DNA of 64,000 bases from Ferrovibrio sp. (GTDB lineage Bacteria > Pseudomonadota > Alphaproteobacteria > Ferrovibrionales > Ferrovibrionaceae). The position numbers were made by a program, and so were the translations under genes. Positions 28,443-37,149 of the stretch are shown here, piece after piece (position 1 is the stretch's first letter; each line of letters opens with the position of its first letter). The stretch is from contig NZ_JAHBYG010000010.1 of the NCBI RefSeq assembly GCF_019636075.1, forward strand, positions 34,162 to 98,161. The letters are read 5' to 3'. Below the pieces are notes generated by a model. That model did no database searches and was not told the DNA's origin. It worked only from the letters and a program-made list of their open reading frames with translations.

Positions 28443-28838
28443 TCAGCGCAGCAGACGGCCGCCCAGCAGAACCAGCACACTGAGCAGCAGAAACGCCGCA
28501 CCGATCGCGCCGGCATATGCCGCATAGCGCAGATAGGTTTCGCGCAGCACCGCGCTGATAACCCGCTGCGCCGCTTCGGCGGCCACCGGCAGCTTGCGAT
28601 CCAGCAGGATCCACACTTCGGTATGCCGGAACGAACGCTTGAGTGCGGTTTGCGCCTTCAGCAGCAGCACGCAGCAAACCAGCAGGCTGAGCAGCCCGCC
28701 GGCACGCATGGCCTGCTGCGGCTCGGATATCAAGCCGATCATCACGCACCAGATCGCCAGGGCCGCGAAAAAGCAGCCGCGCCCGATGGAAAGAACCGCC
28801 AGTCGCCTTACACGCTGATCGAACGGTTCCGGCTCCAT
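28443..28838 (-). CDS. Hypothetical membrane protein
   Basis: 131 residues with about three predicted membrane helices (near 14-38, 45-62 and 105-128) and a charged loop (KRSFRHTEVWILLDRKLP) between the second and third. No family is recognised. It is the last of three consecutive small membrane-protein genes on the minus strand and ends 7 nt from the convergent cyclase gene. The high-GC codon pattern and coherent hydrophobic blocks support a real gene. Confidence 0.7.
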   Translation of the reverse strand: MEPEPFDQRVRRLAVLSIGRGCFFAALAIWCVMIGLISEPQQAMRAGGLLSLLVCCVLLLKAQTALKRSFRHTEVWILLDRKLPVAAEAAQRVISAVLRETYLRYAAYAGAIGAAFLLLSVLVLLGGRLLR

Positions 28839-28853
28839 CGCGCTCCTGTCGGA

Positions 28854-29153
28854 TCAGACCAGGCCAGGCGCCGTGATCAGCAGCGCAGCCCCCAGCCAGA
28901 TCATCATCGAGGTAGCGTCACTGCCTTCGCGGCCGGTGATGCGCTCGAACAATGCCGCCGGCACGCCAGACAGCAGCAACGTGGCCAGCGAAACGATCAG
29001 CGAAGTGCCGTAGAGAATTGCTTCAGGCGTTTTCGGTGCGAATTCCGGCAGCCAGACCGGCGACCAGATGAAGACCAGCGGCAACACCGGCGACACGAAA
29101 CCATTCAGCAGGGTTACCGCCATCACGGCAACGAAAAGGGTCTGCGGGTTCAT
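28854..29153 (-). CDS. Hypothetical small membrane protein
   Basis: 99 residues with three hydrophobic stretches (about 5-32, 45-65 and 80-98) and a short charged loop ALFERITGREGSDA. It starts one base after the preceding gene's stop, so the pair is probably co-translated. Function unknown. Confidence 0.7.
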   Translation of the reverse strand: MNPQTLFVAVMAVTLLNGFVSPVLPLVFIWSPVWLPEFAPKTPEAILYGTSLIVSLATLLLSGVPAALFERITGREGSDATSMMIWLGAALLITAPGLV

Positions 29154-29154
29154 C

Positions 29155-29475
29155 TCAGCTCACTCCCAGGCCGGGCGCCATGCCGTAATTGGCAAACACC
29201 ACATGGGCCACGTAGCGCAGCATGAAAGCCCATAAGGCCAGCACCAGCGGCAGGAATTTCGGCGGCAGGATCAGCGGCGTGATGAAGGCAATCGCCTGCA
29301 GCGGCCATTCGGTCAACAGCCGGAAAAAGCGGAAGATGTAGTTCGGGCTGTCTGGCGGCAGAAAGGCGCTCATCATGAAGCGGCCAACGGCGGTCCAGCC
29401 GATCATCGCCAGAATATAGGCAACGGCCCAATAGGGCAGAAAGCTCCAGAAGAAGTCGGGCTGAGTTTGGGCCAT
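29155..29475 (-). CDS. Hypothetical small membrane protein
   Basis: 106 residues, mostly hydrophobic, with about three helices and an amphipathic segment NYIFRFFRLLTEWPL vaguely like YggT-family loops. It is first of the three-gene membrane cluster and lies just past the terminator of the symporter operon, so it probably has its own promoter. Function unknown. Confidence 0.7.
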   Translation of the reverse strand: MAQTQPDFFWSFLPYWAVAYILAMIGWTAVGRFMMSAFLPPDSPNYIFRFFRLLTEWPLQAIAFITPLILPPKFLPLVLALWAFMLRYVAHVVFANYGMAPGLGVS

Positions 29476-29511
29476 GTACGCTCGGCTGAAAGGGGATGGA
29501 ACACAAAGAAA

Positions 29512-29540
29512 CGGCGGGGATCAGTATACGATCCCCGCCG
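29512..29540 (-). terminator. Strong intrinsic terminator of the symporter operon
   Basis: A perfect 11-bp stem (CGGCGGGGATC / GATCCCCGCCG) with a 7-nt loop. On the minus strand it is followed by TTTCTTT, and on the plus strand by CTCTTTT, so it could work both ways. It lies 80 nt past the symporter stop. Between them TTTTCAAATCA is directly repeated at 29544-29554 and 29561-29571. Confidence 0.85.
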
Positions 29541-29619
29541 CTCTTTTCAAATCATCGCAGTTTTCAAATCACCGCCCAGACGCTGCCGGTTGCCCGATCC
29601 GGCCTGGGCGATTCTTTGA

Positions 29620-31464
29620 TCAATGCGAGATGGCATCCTCGGTACGGGCCAGCTTCACATCGCCAGCCGGTACGCGGATGGAGTCGATGAAGTCCTGCAT
29701 CTCCTTGGAGGGAGCAGCCGTCATCAGACTGACCACGTAGGTGACGATGAACGCCGCCGGGATACCGAACAACCCGCAGGAGATGTTGCGCACGCCGAAC
29801 CAGAGCGGAGCACCATAGAACTGCGTGGTGATCAGGTAGTACAGGCAGACGCCATAGCCAGCGATCATGCCGGCAACCGCGCCGGTATTGCTGGTACGCT
29901 TCCACCAGATACCCATCACCAATGCCGGGAACAGGCCCGATGCGGCGATCGAGAAGGCCCACGACACCATCGCCAGGATGGTGGAAGGCTTCAGCGATGC
30001 CACATAGGCCGCCGCGATAGCCACAACGATCAGCAGCACGCGGCTGATGATGAGGCGGCGGGCGGTCGGCGCATGCGGGTCAACCATGCGGTAGTAGATG
30101 TCATGGCTGAGCGCGTTGGCGATGGCCAGCAGCAGGCCGTCGGCGGTCGAGAGCGCAGCCGCCAGGCCACCAGCGGCCACCAGGCCGGCGATGACATAGG
30201 GCAGACCCGCGATTTCCGGCGTGGCAAGCACGATGGCGTCGGTATGGATGCGGAACTCGTTGAGCTGCAGGATACCGTCTGCGTTACCCTTCACGCCTTT
30301 GCAGAGCGCGTAGATGGTATCGGCATTCGCAGCATCGCAAGCGCCCACCAGACCGATGGCACCCCAGCTTTGCACCCAGCCCGGCAGGGCGGTGATCTGC
30401 TGGCCGATCACGTTCTGATACACTTCCAGCTTGGCGAACGCGGCGTAAGACGGCGCCGTGAAGTAAAGCAGGAAGATGAAGAACAGCGACCACGCGACAG
30501 ACTGACGGGCTTCACGCACGCTGGGCGTGGTGAAATAGCGCATCAGGATGTGCGGCAGGGCAGCGGTGCCAACCATCAAGCAGAAGATCAGCGCGAAGAA
30601 GTTCAACCCGTCGGTGAAGTTCATCACGCCCTGCGCATTGGAGAAGGCCGCGGTATGGCCCTTCACAACACCCAGGGTCTTCTCGATCACCTCGATCTTT
30701 TCCAGCGCCTGACCATACATCAGCTGCGGGATCGGAACGCCGGTAACCTTGGCCGAAAGGATAACCACCGGGATCAGGTAGGCGATGATCAGGATGATAT
30801 ACTGCGCCACCTGGGTCCAGGTGACCGCACGCATACCGCCCAGCATCGAGCAGACCAGAATGCCGGCCAGGCCGACGAACACCGCCAACTCGAACGAGAT
30901 GCCGAGGAAGCGGGAGGCGATGATGCCCACGCCGAAGATCTGCGCCGTCACGTAGGTGAAGGACGCGGAGATCAGCACGATCACGCCGCAGAAGCGCGCC
31001 AGGTTGCCGCCGTAACGGGCGCCGAGGAAGTCGGGCACCGTGTACTGGCCGAACTTGCGCAGGTAAGGCGCCAGCAGGATCGACACCAGCAGGTAGCCGC
31101 CGGTCCAGCCGAGCACGAAGGCAAGGCCATCGTAACCCAACAGGTAGAGCGAACCGGCCATGCCGATGAAGGACGCCGCCGACATCCAGTCGGAGCCGGT
31201 GGCCATGCCGTTGTAGAGCGCCGGCACCCTGCGGCCCGCCACGTAGTATTCACCCATCTCGGCAGTGCGCGAGATGATACCGATCAGCGCGTAAACGCCG
31301 ATGGTGAGGAACACGAAGAGATAGCCGATCACCTGATTGGAGACGCCCATCTGTTCGAGGATTGCGAGGAAGATCACGAAACCGGCAAAACCGCCGGTAT
31401 AGAGACCGTAGATCTTGCCCAGGTTGTTGATGAATCCGCCGCCGGATTGCGAGTTGTTCGCCAT
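29620..31464 (-). CDS. Sodium:solute symporter, VC_2705 family
   Basis: A 614-residue secondary transporter of the SSS family, with about 13 membrane helices. It belongs with the VC_2705-type symporters, close to acetate permease ActP, that work with a DUF4212 subunit. Visible landmarks are GMATGSDWMSAASFIGMAG, GGMRAVTWTQVAQY and AALSTADGLLLAIANALSHD. A sodium-coupled monocarboxylate substrate is likely. The DUF4212 gene lies 17 nt upstream. A strong terminator follows. Confidence 0.93.
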   Translation of the reverse strand: MANNSQSGGGFINNLGKIYGLYTGGFAGFVIFLAILEQMGVSNQVIGYLFVFLTIGVYALIGIISRTAEMGEYYVAGRRVPALYNGMATGSDWMSAASFIGMAGSLYLLGYDGLAFVLGWTGGYLLVSILLAPYLRKFGQYTVPDFLGARYGGNLARFCGVIVLISASFTYVTAQIFGVGIIASRFLGISFELAVFVGLAGILVCSMLGGMRAVTWTQVAQYIILIIAYLIPVVILSAKVTGVPIPQLMYGQALEKIEVIEKTLGVVKGHTAAFSNAQGVMNFTDGLNFFALIFCLMVGTAALPHILMRYFTTPSVREARQSVAWSLFFIFLLYFTAPSYAAFAKLEVYQNVIGQQITALPGWVQSWGAIGLVGACDAANADTIYALCKGVKGNADGILQLNEFRIHTDAIVLATPEIAGLPYVIAGLVAAGGLAAALSTADGLLLAIANALSHDIYYRMVDPHAPTARRLIISRVLLIVVAIAAAYVASLKPSTILAMVSWAFSIAASGLFPALVMGIWWKRTSNTGAVAGMIAGYGVCLYYLITTQFYGAPLWFGVRNISCGLFGIPAAFIVTYVVSLMTAAPSKEMQDFIDSIRVPAGDVKLARTEDAISH

Positions 31465-31481
31465 GGCTGTGTTTCCCCCTC

Positions 31482-31748
31482 TTATTCTTCTTCAGCCACG
31501 CCGAATTCTTCATCGATGTCGTTCTGCTTGCGTGCAAACCAGAACAACGAAACGACGAAGGCAATCAGCGAGCCCTGCGCGGCCATGTAGAAGCCGAGCG
31601 GAAAGCCCAGAATGCGGATCCCGTTCAGCTGCGGCGCAAACAGATGCACCACGAAGCCGAAAAAGAACCAGATGGCGAGCATGGTCCACATCAATCCCGA
31701 TGTACGGGACCAATAGGCCTGCGCCTTTTCCGGAGTAAGTTGCGACAT
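31482..31748 (-). CDS. DUF4212 family small subunit of the symporter
   Basis: 88 residues with two membrane helices (LMWTMLAIWFFFGFVVHLF and LGFYMAAQGSLIAFVVSLFW) and an acidic tail. DUF4212 proteins are nearly always encoded just before VC_2705-family symporters, as here. Start ATG 31748 is supported by CAGGAG upstream and by homology beginning at MSQLTPEKAQAYW; a 28-residue extension is rejected. Confidence 0.92.
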   Translation of the reverse strand: MSQLTPEKAQAYWSRTSGLMWTMLAIWFFFGFVVHLFAPQLNGIRILGFPLGFYMAAQGSLIAFVVSLFWFARKQNDIDEEFGVAEEE

Positions 31749-31953
31749 TTTGCTCCTGCCCCTTGCTTTAGCCGTCTGGCCCTTGCGAAAGCCGGCCCGG
31801 CATGTGTTTTTCTTGTCGTGGACCAGGGACATGGATTGACAGAATAGCGTCGATTCCCTTCCCTAGTTCTGCCGACTATAACCGTCGCGTAAACGAGTCT
31901 CCCATTAGACCAAGGTCGAATACCAACAAAATCAAAGGATTAAGGGAGGGACA

Positions 31954-32607
31954 ATGACCGATCTTTCAATGCCCGCAGCGGCGCGGAAGCAGGGTTGGCT
32001 ATCCCGTGGATGGGAGTTCTTCTTCCCGCCTGTGATAGGCGACGGCCCCGGCTTCCGTGACTTTCTGGCCGGCGAGGCATCCTACCTGGCGCAAAAGACC
32101 GTGACCGGTTTCGCCCGGGTGAAAACCCTGCTGGCCTTTGAAAAGCTGATGAAGGAAGACGCCTTCCGCCAGGGCATGGACATCTGCCGCTGGGAGGCCT
32201 TCGCGCAGACCTTGGCCGATTGCACCATCATGGCCGAAGGCGTGCTGCGCCCCGCCGATGCGGCACAGGCAGCCAAGGTGGCGGATGGCTTGCGGCGGCT
32301 CTATGCCGATATTCTGAACGAGCATGTGCCGGTGCATCGCCAGCAGGAAGGCTGGGCCGACCGCCTGGAGCAGTTCAACACCCGCTTCGCCCAAAGCCGG
32401 ATGGCGGCACCGCTGCATCCGGCGGTGATCTGCAAGGATACCGCCGCCTCGATCATGGAATACATGCCGCTGCATAACCGGCTGATCCGCAACGACCTGG
32501 AAGTGATTGCCGGCGATCTGGGCTTTCATATCGTGGCCTTGCGCGATGGCATGGCCAAGCGACTGCAGCCAGAGCCGTTGCGGGCCTGGCTGGCGGCGTT
32601 GGTCTGA
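31954..32607 (+). CDS. Conserved hypothetical protein of the exonuclease/DUF294 operon
   Basis: 217 residues, soluble and largely helical, with a distinctive FFFPPVIGDGPGFRDFLAGE near the N-terminus and HPAVICKDTAASIMEYMPLHN near residue 150. No domain is recognised with certainty. AAGGGAGGGACA provides a strong ribosome site. It is first of a three-gene operon (exonuclease 8 nt on, then DUF294) that is divergent from the DUF4212/symporter pair, an association seen in many proteobacteria near acetate-uptake genes. Confidence 0.8.
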   Translation: MTDLSMPAAARKQGWLSRGWEFFFPPVIGDGPGFRDFLAGEASYLAQKTVTGFARVKTLLAFEKLMKEDAFRQGMDICRWEAFAQTLADCTIMAEGVLRPADAAQAAKVADGLRRLYADILNEHVPVHRQQEGWADRLEQFNTRFAQSRMAAPLHPAVICKDTAASIMEYMPLHNRLIRNDLEVIAGDLGFHIVALRDGMAKRLQPEPLRAWLAALV

Positions 32608-32614
32608 AACCGCC

Positions 32615-33361
32615 ATGGCGGGCGGGCGCTTCGTTACCGGTTTGCGCCGCCGCTTGAAAGTGGCTGTGGGCCGAGCGCGACGCGGCCGCCGGCAGCAAGC
32701 CGATGCCATACCGGCAAACCGTGGGCTGGAGGATATTCCGGTCGCGGTGCTGGATACCGAAACCACCGGCCTGAATCCGCTGCGCGACCGCGTGGTGGCG
32801 GTGGCCGGGCTGCGCGGCGATGGCGGCCATCTGGATACCGGCCTGCCGCTGGATTTGCTGGTCTATCCGGGCGGACCGATCCCGCCGGCTTCAACGAAAT
32901 TCCATGGCATCCGCGATGCCGATGTGGCCACCGCGCCGTCCTTCGGGCTGATCTGGCCGGTGCTGCGCGGCTTCTGGCGCCATCGCGTGTTGGTGGGCCA
33001 CAATATCGGTTTCGACCTGGCATTGCTGCGGCAGGAAGCCGAACGCGCCCGCATTCCATTTCATCCGCCGGCCGCCGCGCTGGATATCGGCCTGCTCTAT
33101 GCCGGGCTGAAACCGCGCCTCAGCAGCTACACGCTGGAAAGCATGGCGGAGGAATATGGCGTGGTGATCCTGCACCGGCATAACGCGCTGGCCGATGCCA
33201 CCGCCGAAGGCGCGATCTGGTGTGCCCTGCTGCGCGCCATGCAAAGCCAGGGCATCGGCACATTGGGGCAGGCCCGCAGCCTGATGGCGCGGCGGCGCGA
33301 TCTGCTGCAGAACCAGCTTTCCGCCGGCTGGGCGATGGATCTGGTGGTGCCGCATGGCTGA
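32615..33361 (+). CDS. DnaQ-like 3'-5' exonuclease (DEDDh family)
   Basis: A 248-residue exonuclease homologue with all DEDDh residues: LDTETTGL (D and E), GHNIGFDLALL (D) and HNALADATAEG (H and D). A basic N-terminal segment precedes the nuclease domain. Start ATG 32615 is chosen; longer frames overlap the previous gene. It overlaps the DUF294 gene by 8 nt. Exonuclease and DUF294 domains are linked or fused in many genomes, so the partner may regulate a nucleotide-processing activity. Confidence 0.9.
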   Translation: MAGGRFVTGLRRRLKVAVGRARRGRRQQADAIPANRGLEDIPVAVLDTETTGLNPLRDRVVAVAGLRGDGGHLDTGLPLDLLVYPGGPIPPASTKFHGIRDADVATAPSFGLIWPVLRGFWRHRVLVGHNIGFDLALLRQEAERARIPFHPPAAALDIGLLYAGLKPRLSSYTLESMAEEYGVVILHRHNALADATAEGAIWCALLRAMQSQGIGTLGQARSLMARRRDLLQNQLSAGWAMDLVVPHG

Positions 33362-34796
33362 TGGCGACATGCTTGGCGTGAGCTTCGATCTTGCGCCCTA
33401 TCGCAAGACCCTGGCCGAGGTGATGCGCAGCCCGCCTTTCCGCCTGCCCGCCGAAGCCGCGCTGGCCGAAGCCGCGCAATTGATGACCCGCGAGAATGTC
33501 GGCGCGCTGCTGATCACCGAAAAGGATTGTGTGGCCGGCATTCTCACCGAACGCGACCTCACCCGCGCCCTGGCCGTTCATGGCACAGCCGCCGCCACCC
33601 TGCCGGTGGGCGGGTTGATGACGCGCACCATTGCCAGCATGGCCGGCGATGCCCAGCTGTTCCGCGCCATCGGCCGCATGCGCCGGCTGAATCTGCGCTA
33701 TCTGCCGGTGGTGGACGAACTGGGCGGCTATATCGGCGTGGTTTCCGCGCGCGCCCTGCTGCGCCAGCGTGCCGCCGAAACCCAGAGCATCATCGACGGT
33801 CTGGATACCGCCACCAGCGCCGAACAGCTTGGCCAGGCGCGCGCCGCCCTGCCCGATCTGGCGCGGCTGCTGATGGCCGAGAAGCTGGCCGCCCATGAAG
33901 TGGCAGCGGCAATCAGCGGCATCTATGCCGATATCACCAGCCGCGCCGCCGCGTTGGTGGAAAAACGCCTCAACGCCGAACTCGGCCCGGCGCCGGCGCC
34001 CTGGTGTTTGCTGATGCTGGGCTCGGGCGGGCGCGGCGAAAGCCTGCTGAAGCCCGATCAAGACAATGCCATCGTGCATGGCGGCAATGCTGCCGACGAT
34101 GCCTGGTATGCCCGTGCCGGTGAATTGATCGCCGATCTGCTGGATGCCGCCGGCATTCCCTATTGCAAGGGCGGCGTGATGGCCAAGAACGCCATCTGGC
34201 GCGGCGACATGCAGGCCTGGCGCCAGCGCATCGGCGAATGGATCGGCCGGCATTCGGCGGCCATGCTGCTGAACGTGGATATCTTCTACGACCTGAAGCC
34301 GCTCTATGGCGATGCCGCGCTGGCGCAGGATTTGCGGCTGCAGGCGCTGCAAGCCGCATCGCGGTCGCCGCTTTTCCTGCGGCTGCTGGCCGAACAGGCG
34401 GCGCAACTGCATCCGGCCATCGGGCTGTTCGGCCGGCTGGTGGAAAAGGATGGCCGCGTGGACCTGAAACTGGGTGGCCTGCTGCCACTGGTCAGCGCGG
34501 CGCGCCTGCTGGCTCTGAAGCTTGCGCTACCCGCCACCGCCACACGCCAGCGCCTGATGCTGGCCGCCGCGCGCGGCCTGATCGGCGAGGAGGATCTCAC
34601 CCGCCTGCTCGATGCCCATGAGTTGATCCTGGGCCGCGTGCTGCGCCAGCAGATCGAGGATATCGCCAAGGGCGAACCGCCTTCCAGCCGCGTGGATGTG
34701 CATGGCCTGAGCCGGCGCGAGGTGACGCGGCTGAAACGCGCGCTGGGCCAGCTTGCCCTGCTGCCCGATATCATCCAAGGCGCCATCACGCATTGA
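33354..34796 (+). CDS. CBS-pair / DUF294 nucleotidyltransferase-like protein
   Basis: A 480-residue protein: a CBS-domain pair (about 20-130, ENVGALLITE and LRYLPVVDELGGYIGVVS), a DUF294 nucleotidyltransferase-like domain with GSGGRGESLLKPDQDNA, and a C-terminal DUF294_C helical domain. GlnD-type nucleotidyltransferases share the GSxGRxE and DQD motif. CBS domains usually bind adenosyl nucleotides, so it may sense energy charge. It overlaps the exonuclease gene by 8 nt and ends 5 nt from a convergent gene. Confidence 0.92.
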   Translation: MADGDMLGVSFDLAPYRKTLAEVMRSPPFRLPAEAALAEAAQLMTRENVGALLITEKDCVAGILTERDLTRALAVHGTAAATLPVGGLMTRTIASMAGDAQLFRAIGRMRRLNLRYLPVVDELGGYIGVVSARALLRQRAAETQSIIDGLDTATSAEQLGQARAALPDLARLLMAEKLAAHEVAAAISGIYADITSRAAALVEKRLNAELGPAPAPWCLLMLGSGGRGESLLKPDQDNAIVHGGNAADDAWYARAGELIADLLDAAGIPYCKGGVMAKNAIWRGDMQAWRQRIGEWIGRHSAAMLLNVDIFYDLKPLYGDAALAQDLRLQALQAASRSPLFLRLLAEQAAQLHPAIGLFGRLVEKDGRVDLKLGGLLPLVSAARLLALKLALPATATRQRLMLAAARGLIGEEDLTRLLDAHELILGRVLRQQIEDIAKGEPPSSRVDVHGLSRREVTRLKRALGQLALLPDIIQGAITH

Positions 34797-34801
34797 GATT
34801 G

Positions 34802-35911
34802 TTAGAAAAGACTGCCCTGGCGGCTATCGGCAGCCGGCGGCGCGAACAGGTCGGTGCGCAAATGCCAGCGCCGTTCGTTGAAACCCAGTTTGCGGCAGGC
34901 CAGTTGGAAACGCTGGGCGATCAGATCGGCGACCGGCCCCTCGCCGCGCATGCGCCGGCCGAAATCGGCTTCGTAATCCTGGCCGCCGCGCACCGCCTGC
35001 ACCTGCTTGATCACCCGTGCGGCGCGATCCGGATAATGCTCGGCCAGCCATTCGCGCCACAATTCCTTCAACTCGAAAGGCAGCCGCAGCATCACGAAAC
35101 CGGCCTCGCGCGCACCGGCCGCATAGCTGGCTTCCAGGATGCGTTCGATCTCATGCTCGTTGAGCGCAGGAATCATCGGCGCCGCCATCACGCCCACCGG
35201 AATACCGGCTTCCGCCAATAGCCTTATCGCCTCCAGCCGTTTCGGCGGCGTGGAGGCGCGCGGCTCCATGGCCCGGGCCAGCTTGCGATCCAGCGTGGTG
35301 ACCGAAACGAATACTTTCACCAGGCCCTGGCGCGCCATGTCGGCCAGGATGTCGATATCGCGCGTGACGAGAAAGTTCTTGGTGACGATGCCGAGCGGAT
35401 GCTTCGTCTCGCGCAACACTTCCAGGATCGAGCGGGTAATGCCGAGTTCGCGCTCCACCGGCTGATAGGGATCGGTGTTGGACCCCATCGACATCACGGC
35501 GCAACGATAGGAACGCGCCGCCAGTTCCTTGCGCAACAAGACGGCCGCATCGCGCTTCACCATGATCTCGGTCTCGAAATCCAGGCCGGGCGAGAAACCG
35601 AGATAGGCATGGCTGGGCCGCGCGAAGCAATACACGCAGCCATGCTCGCAGCCGCGATAGGGGTTGATCGAACGATCGAACGGAATGTCGGGCGATGTGT
35701 TCCAGGCAATGATGCTGCGGCTGCTGTCGTCATGCAGCCTTGTCTTGCGCGGCGCGGCCTCCTCCAGGCTGCCCCAGCCGTCATCCTCGCGCTGGCGATC
35801 CTCGGCATCGTAGCGGCTGCGCACATTCGACACCGCGCCCCGGCCGCGCCGCGCATCGGGATGCGCCTGGTCGGCGGGGGTGGAAATCGCGCGCTCGGTG
35901 AATTTGGCCAT
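34802..35911 (-). CDS. PA0069-family radical SAM protein
   Basis: A 369-residue radical SAM protein of the SplB-like PA0069 group. The cluster motif CEHGCVYC gives the CxxxCxxC triad, followed by MSMGSNTDPYQPVE and GIVTKNFLVTRD, typical of this family. The biological substrate is not established. The ATG at 35911 (MAKFTERAIS) is preferred over two starts up to 12 codons upstream. It is convergent with DUF294. Confidence 0.93.
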   Translation of the reverse strand: MAKFTERAISTPADQAHPDARRGRGAVSNVRSRYDAEDRQREDDGWGSLEEAAPRKTRLHDDSSRSIIAWNTSPDIPFDRSINPYRGCEHGCVYCFARPSHAYLGFSPGLDFETEIMVKRDAAVLLRKELAARSYRCAVMSMGSNTDPYQPVERELGITRSILEVLRETKHPLGIVTKNFLVTRDIDILADMARQGLVKVFVSVTTLDRKLARAMEPRASTPPKRLEAIRLLAEAGIPVGVMAAPMIPALNEHEIERILEASYAAGAREAGFVMLRLPFELKELWREWLAEHYPDRAARVIKQVQAVRGGQDYEADFGRRMRGEGPVADLIAQRFQLACRKLGFNERRWHLRTDLFAPPAADSRQGSLF

Positions 35912-35962
35912 AGCCGGAAGCATGCCACAGCCAAAAGAACAATTCAAGAACTATCACTTCTC

Positions 35963-35994
35963 GGAAAACCAATAATGCTTCCCGGAAAACCAAG
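35963..35994. repeat. 11-bp direct repeat CGGAAAACCAA, two copies 21 bp apart
   Basis: CGGAAAACCAA at 35963-35973 and 35984-35994 lies in the spacer between the GNAT stop and the radical SAM start. The 21-bp period is two helical turns, which would suit paired protein binding, but slippage is equally possible. Confidence 0.5.
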
Positions 35995-35999
35995 CCGTA

Positions 36000-36446
36000 T
36001 TAAAGCTCGATATTGTAGCGCACGAAGGGCGCGCGCTTGGCCACGCGTTCGTAGAGCCGCCGGGCGGTGCCGTTGAATTCCTCGGTCTGCCAATACAGCA
36101 TGCCAGCGCCCTTGGCCCTGGATATCTCGGTAACGGCGGCGATCAGGCGCCGGCCGATGCGTTTGCCGCGCGCCTGGGGCTGCACGAACAGATCCTGCAG
36201 ATACACATTGCCGCCCCGGTTCCAGGTGGAAGGATGCAGCAGATATTGCACCAGCCCCAGCGCGACATCGCCCTGCCAGGCGATCAGGCCTTCAATCGGA
36301 TGGGCGGGATCGACCAGGCGCTGCCAGGTGAAATCGGTCACTGCGTCGGGCACGGTTTTTTCGTAAAACGCGAGATAGCCGAGCCAGAGCGGCTCCCATT
36401 GCCGGCGCTCCTGGGCAGCCACCGGGCGGATAACGATATCGGACAT
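36000..36446 (-). CDS. GNAT-family N-acetyltransferase
   Basis: A 148-residue acetyltransferase fold with the acetyl-CoA pyrophosphate loop QARGKRIGRRLI and the preceding strand NVYLQDLFVQP. The acceptor is unknown. It stands alone upstream of the radical SAM gene on the same strand. Confidence 0.9.
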   Translation of the reverse strand: MSDIVIRPVAAQERRQWEPLWLGYLAFYEKTVPDAVTDFTWQRLVDPAHPIEGLIAWQGDVALGLVQYLLHPSTWNRGGNVYLQDLFVQPQARGKRIGRRLIAAVTEISRAKGAGMLYWQTEEFNGTARRLYERVAKRAPFVRYNIEL

Positions 36447-36568
36447 GGATACGGGTTTCCTAAGCTGAAGACCCGATCCGATTAAGCCAATACCGGCCCC
36501 GGGGTAAGCACCAGTTTATGCCTGATGCATAGGGCCGGTTTGGATGGCGAGAAAACGATAAAAAGAAC

Positions 36569-36601
36569 AAAAATCGAAATTATAGGACTTTGTCGATTTT
36601 T
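36569..36601 (-). terminator. Intrinsic terminator after moaB
   Basis: A perfect 9-bp inverted repeat (AAAAATCGA / TCGATTTTT) with a 15-nt loop, starting 4 nt past the moaB stop on the minus strand and continuing into GTTCTTTTT. AU-rich, but correctly placed. Confidence 0.6.
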
Positions 36602-36604
36602 CTC

Positions 36605-37141
36605 TCAACTCGGCTTGCGGCGCTCATGCTCGCGCAGGCGGGGCAGCAGCTCGACGAAATTGCACGGCTTGAAGCGGTAGTCGAGCTGGTCCTTCAGGAT
36701 CATGTCCCAGCCATCGCGGCAGGCGCCTGGCGAGCCCGGCAAGGCGAACAGATAGGTGCCCCGGCAGACCCCGGCAGTGGCGCGCGACTGGATGGTAGAG
36801 GTGCCGATCTTCTGGAAGCTGAGCATGCGGAACACTTCGCCGAAGCCCGGGATCGGCTTTTCGTAGAGCCCTTCGAAAGCCTCGGGCGTCACGTCGCGGC
36901 CGGTCACCCCGGTGCCGCCGGTGGAGATCACCACATCCACTGCCGGATCGTCGATCCACTGCGTCAGCTGCGCCTGGATGGCCGGGATATCGTCGGTGAC
37001 GATGGCACGCGCGGCCAGTTCATGGCCCGCCTCCGTGAGACGATCCACCAAGGTCTGGCCGGATTTGTCATCCGCGAGACCGCGGCTGTCTGACACCGTC
37101 AGCACGGCGATGCGGACGGGAATGAAGGCGCGTTCCGACAT
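36605..37141 (-). CDS. moaB: Molybdenum cofactor biosynthesis protein MoaB
   Basis: A 178-residue MoaB/MogA-family protein that adenylylates molybdopterin before metal insertion, or plays a related structural role. The signature [16 protein letters not shown] and the second motif [14 protein letters not shown] are clear. It starts 8 nt after the lytic transglycosylase gene on the same strand. No other molybdenum genes are in the window. Confidence 0.94.
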   Translation of the reverse strand: MSERAFIPVRIAVLTVSDSRGLADDKSGQTLVDRLTEAGHELAARAIVTDDIPAIQAQLTQWIDDPAVDVVISTGGTGVTGRDVTPEAFEGLYEKPIPGFGEVFRMLSFQKIGTSTIQSRATAGVCRGTYLFALPGSPGACRDGWDMILKDQLDYRFKPCNFVELLPRLREHERRKPS

Positions 37142-37149
37142 GGCAAGCT

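Noticed and set aside
29623..31590. A 655-codon open frame antisense to the symporter
   Set aside because: It is a charged His/Arg/Asp-rich translation typical of the reverse complement of a membrane protein.
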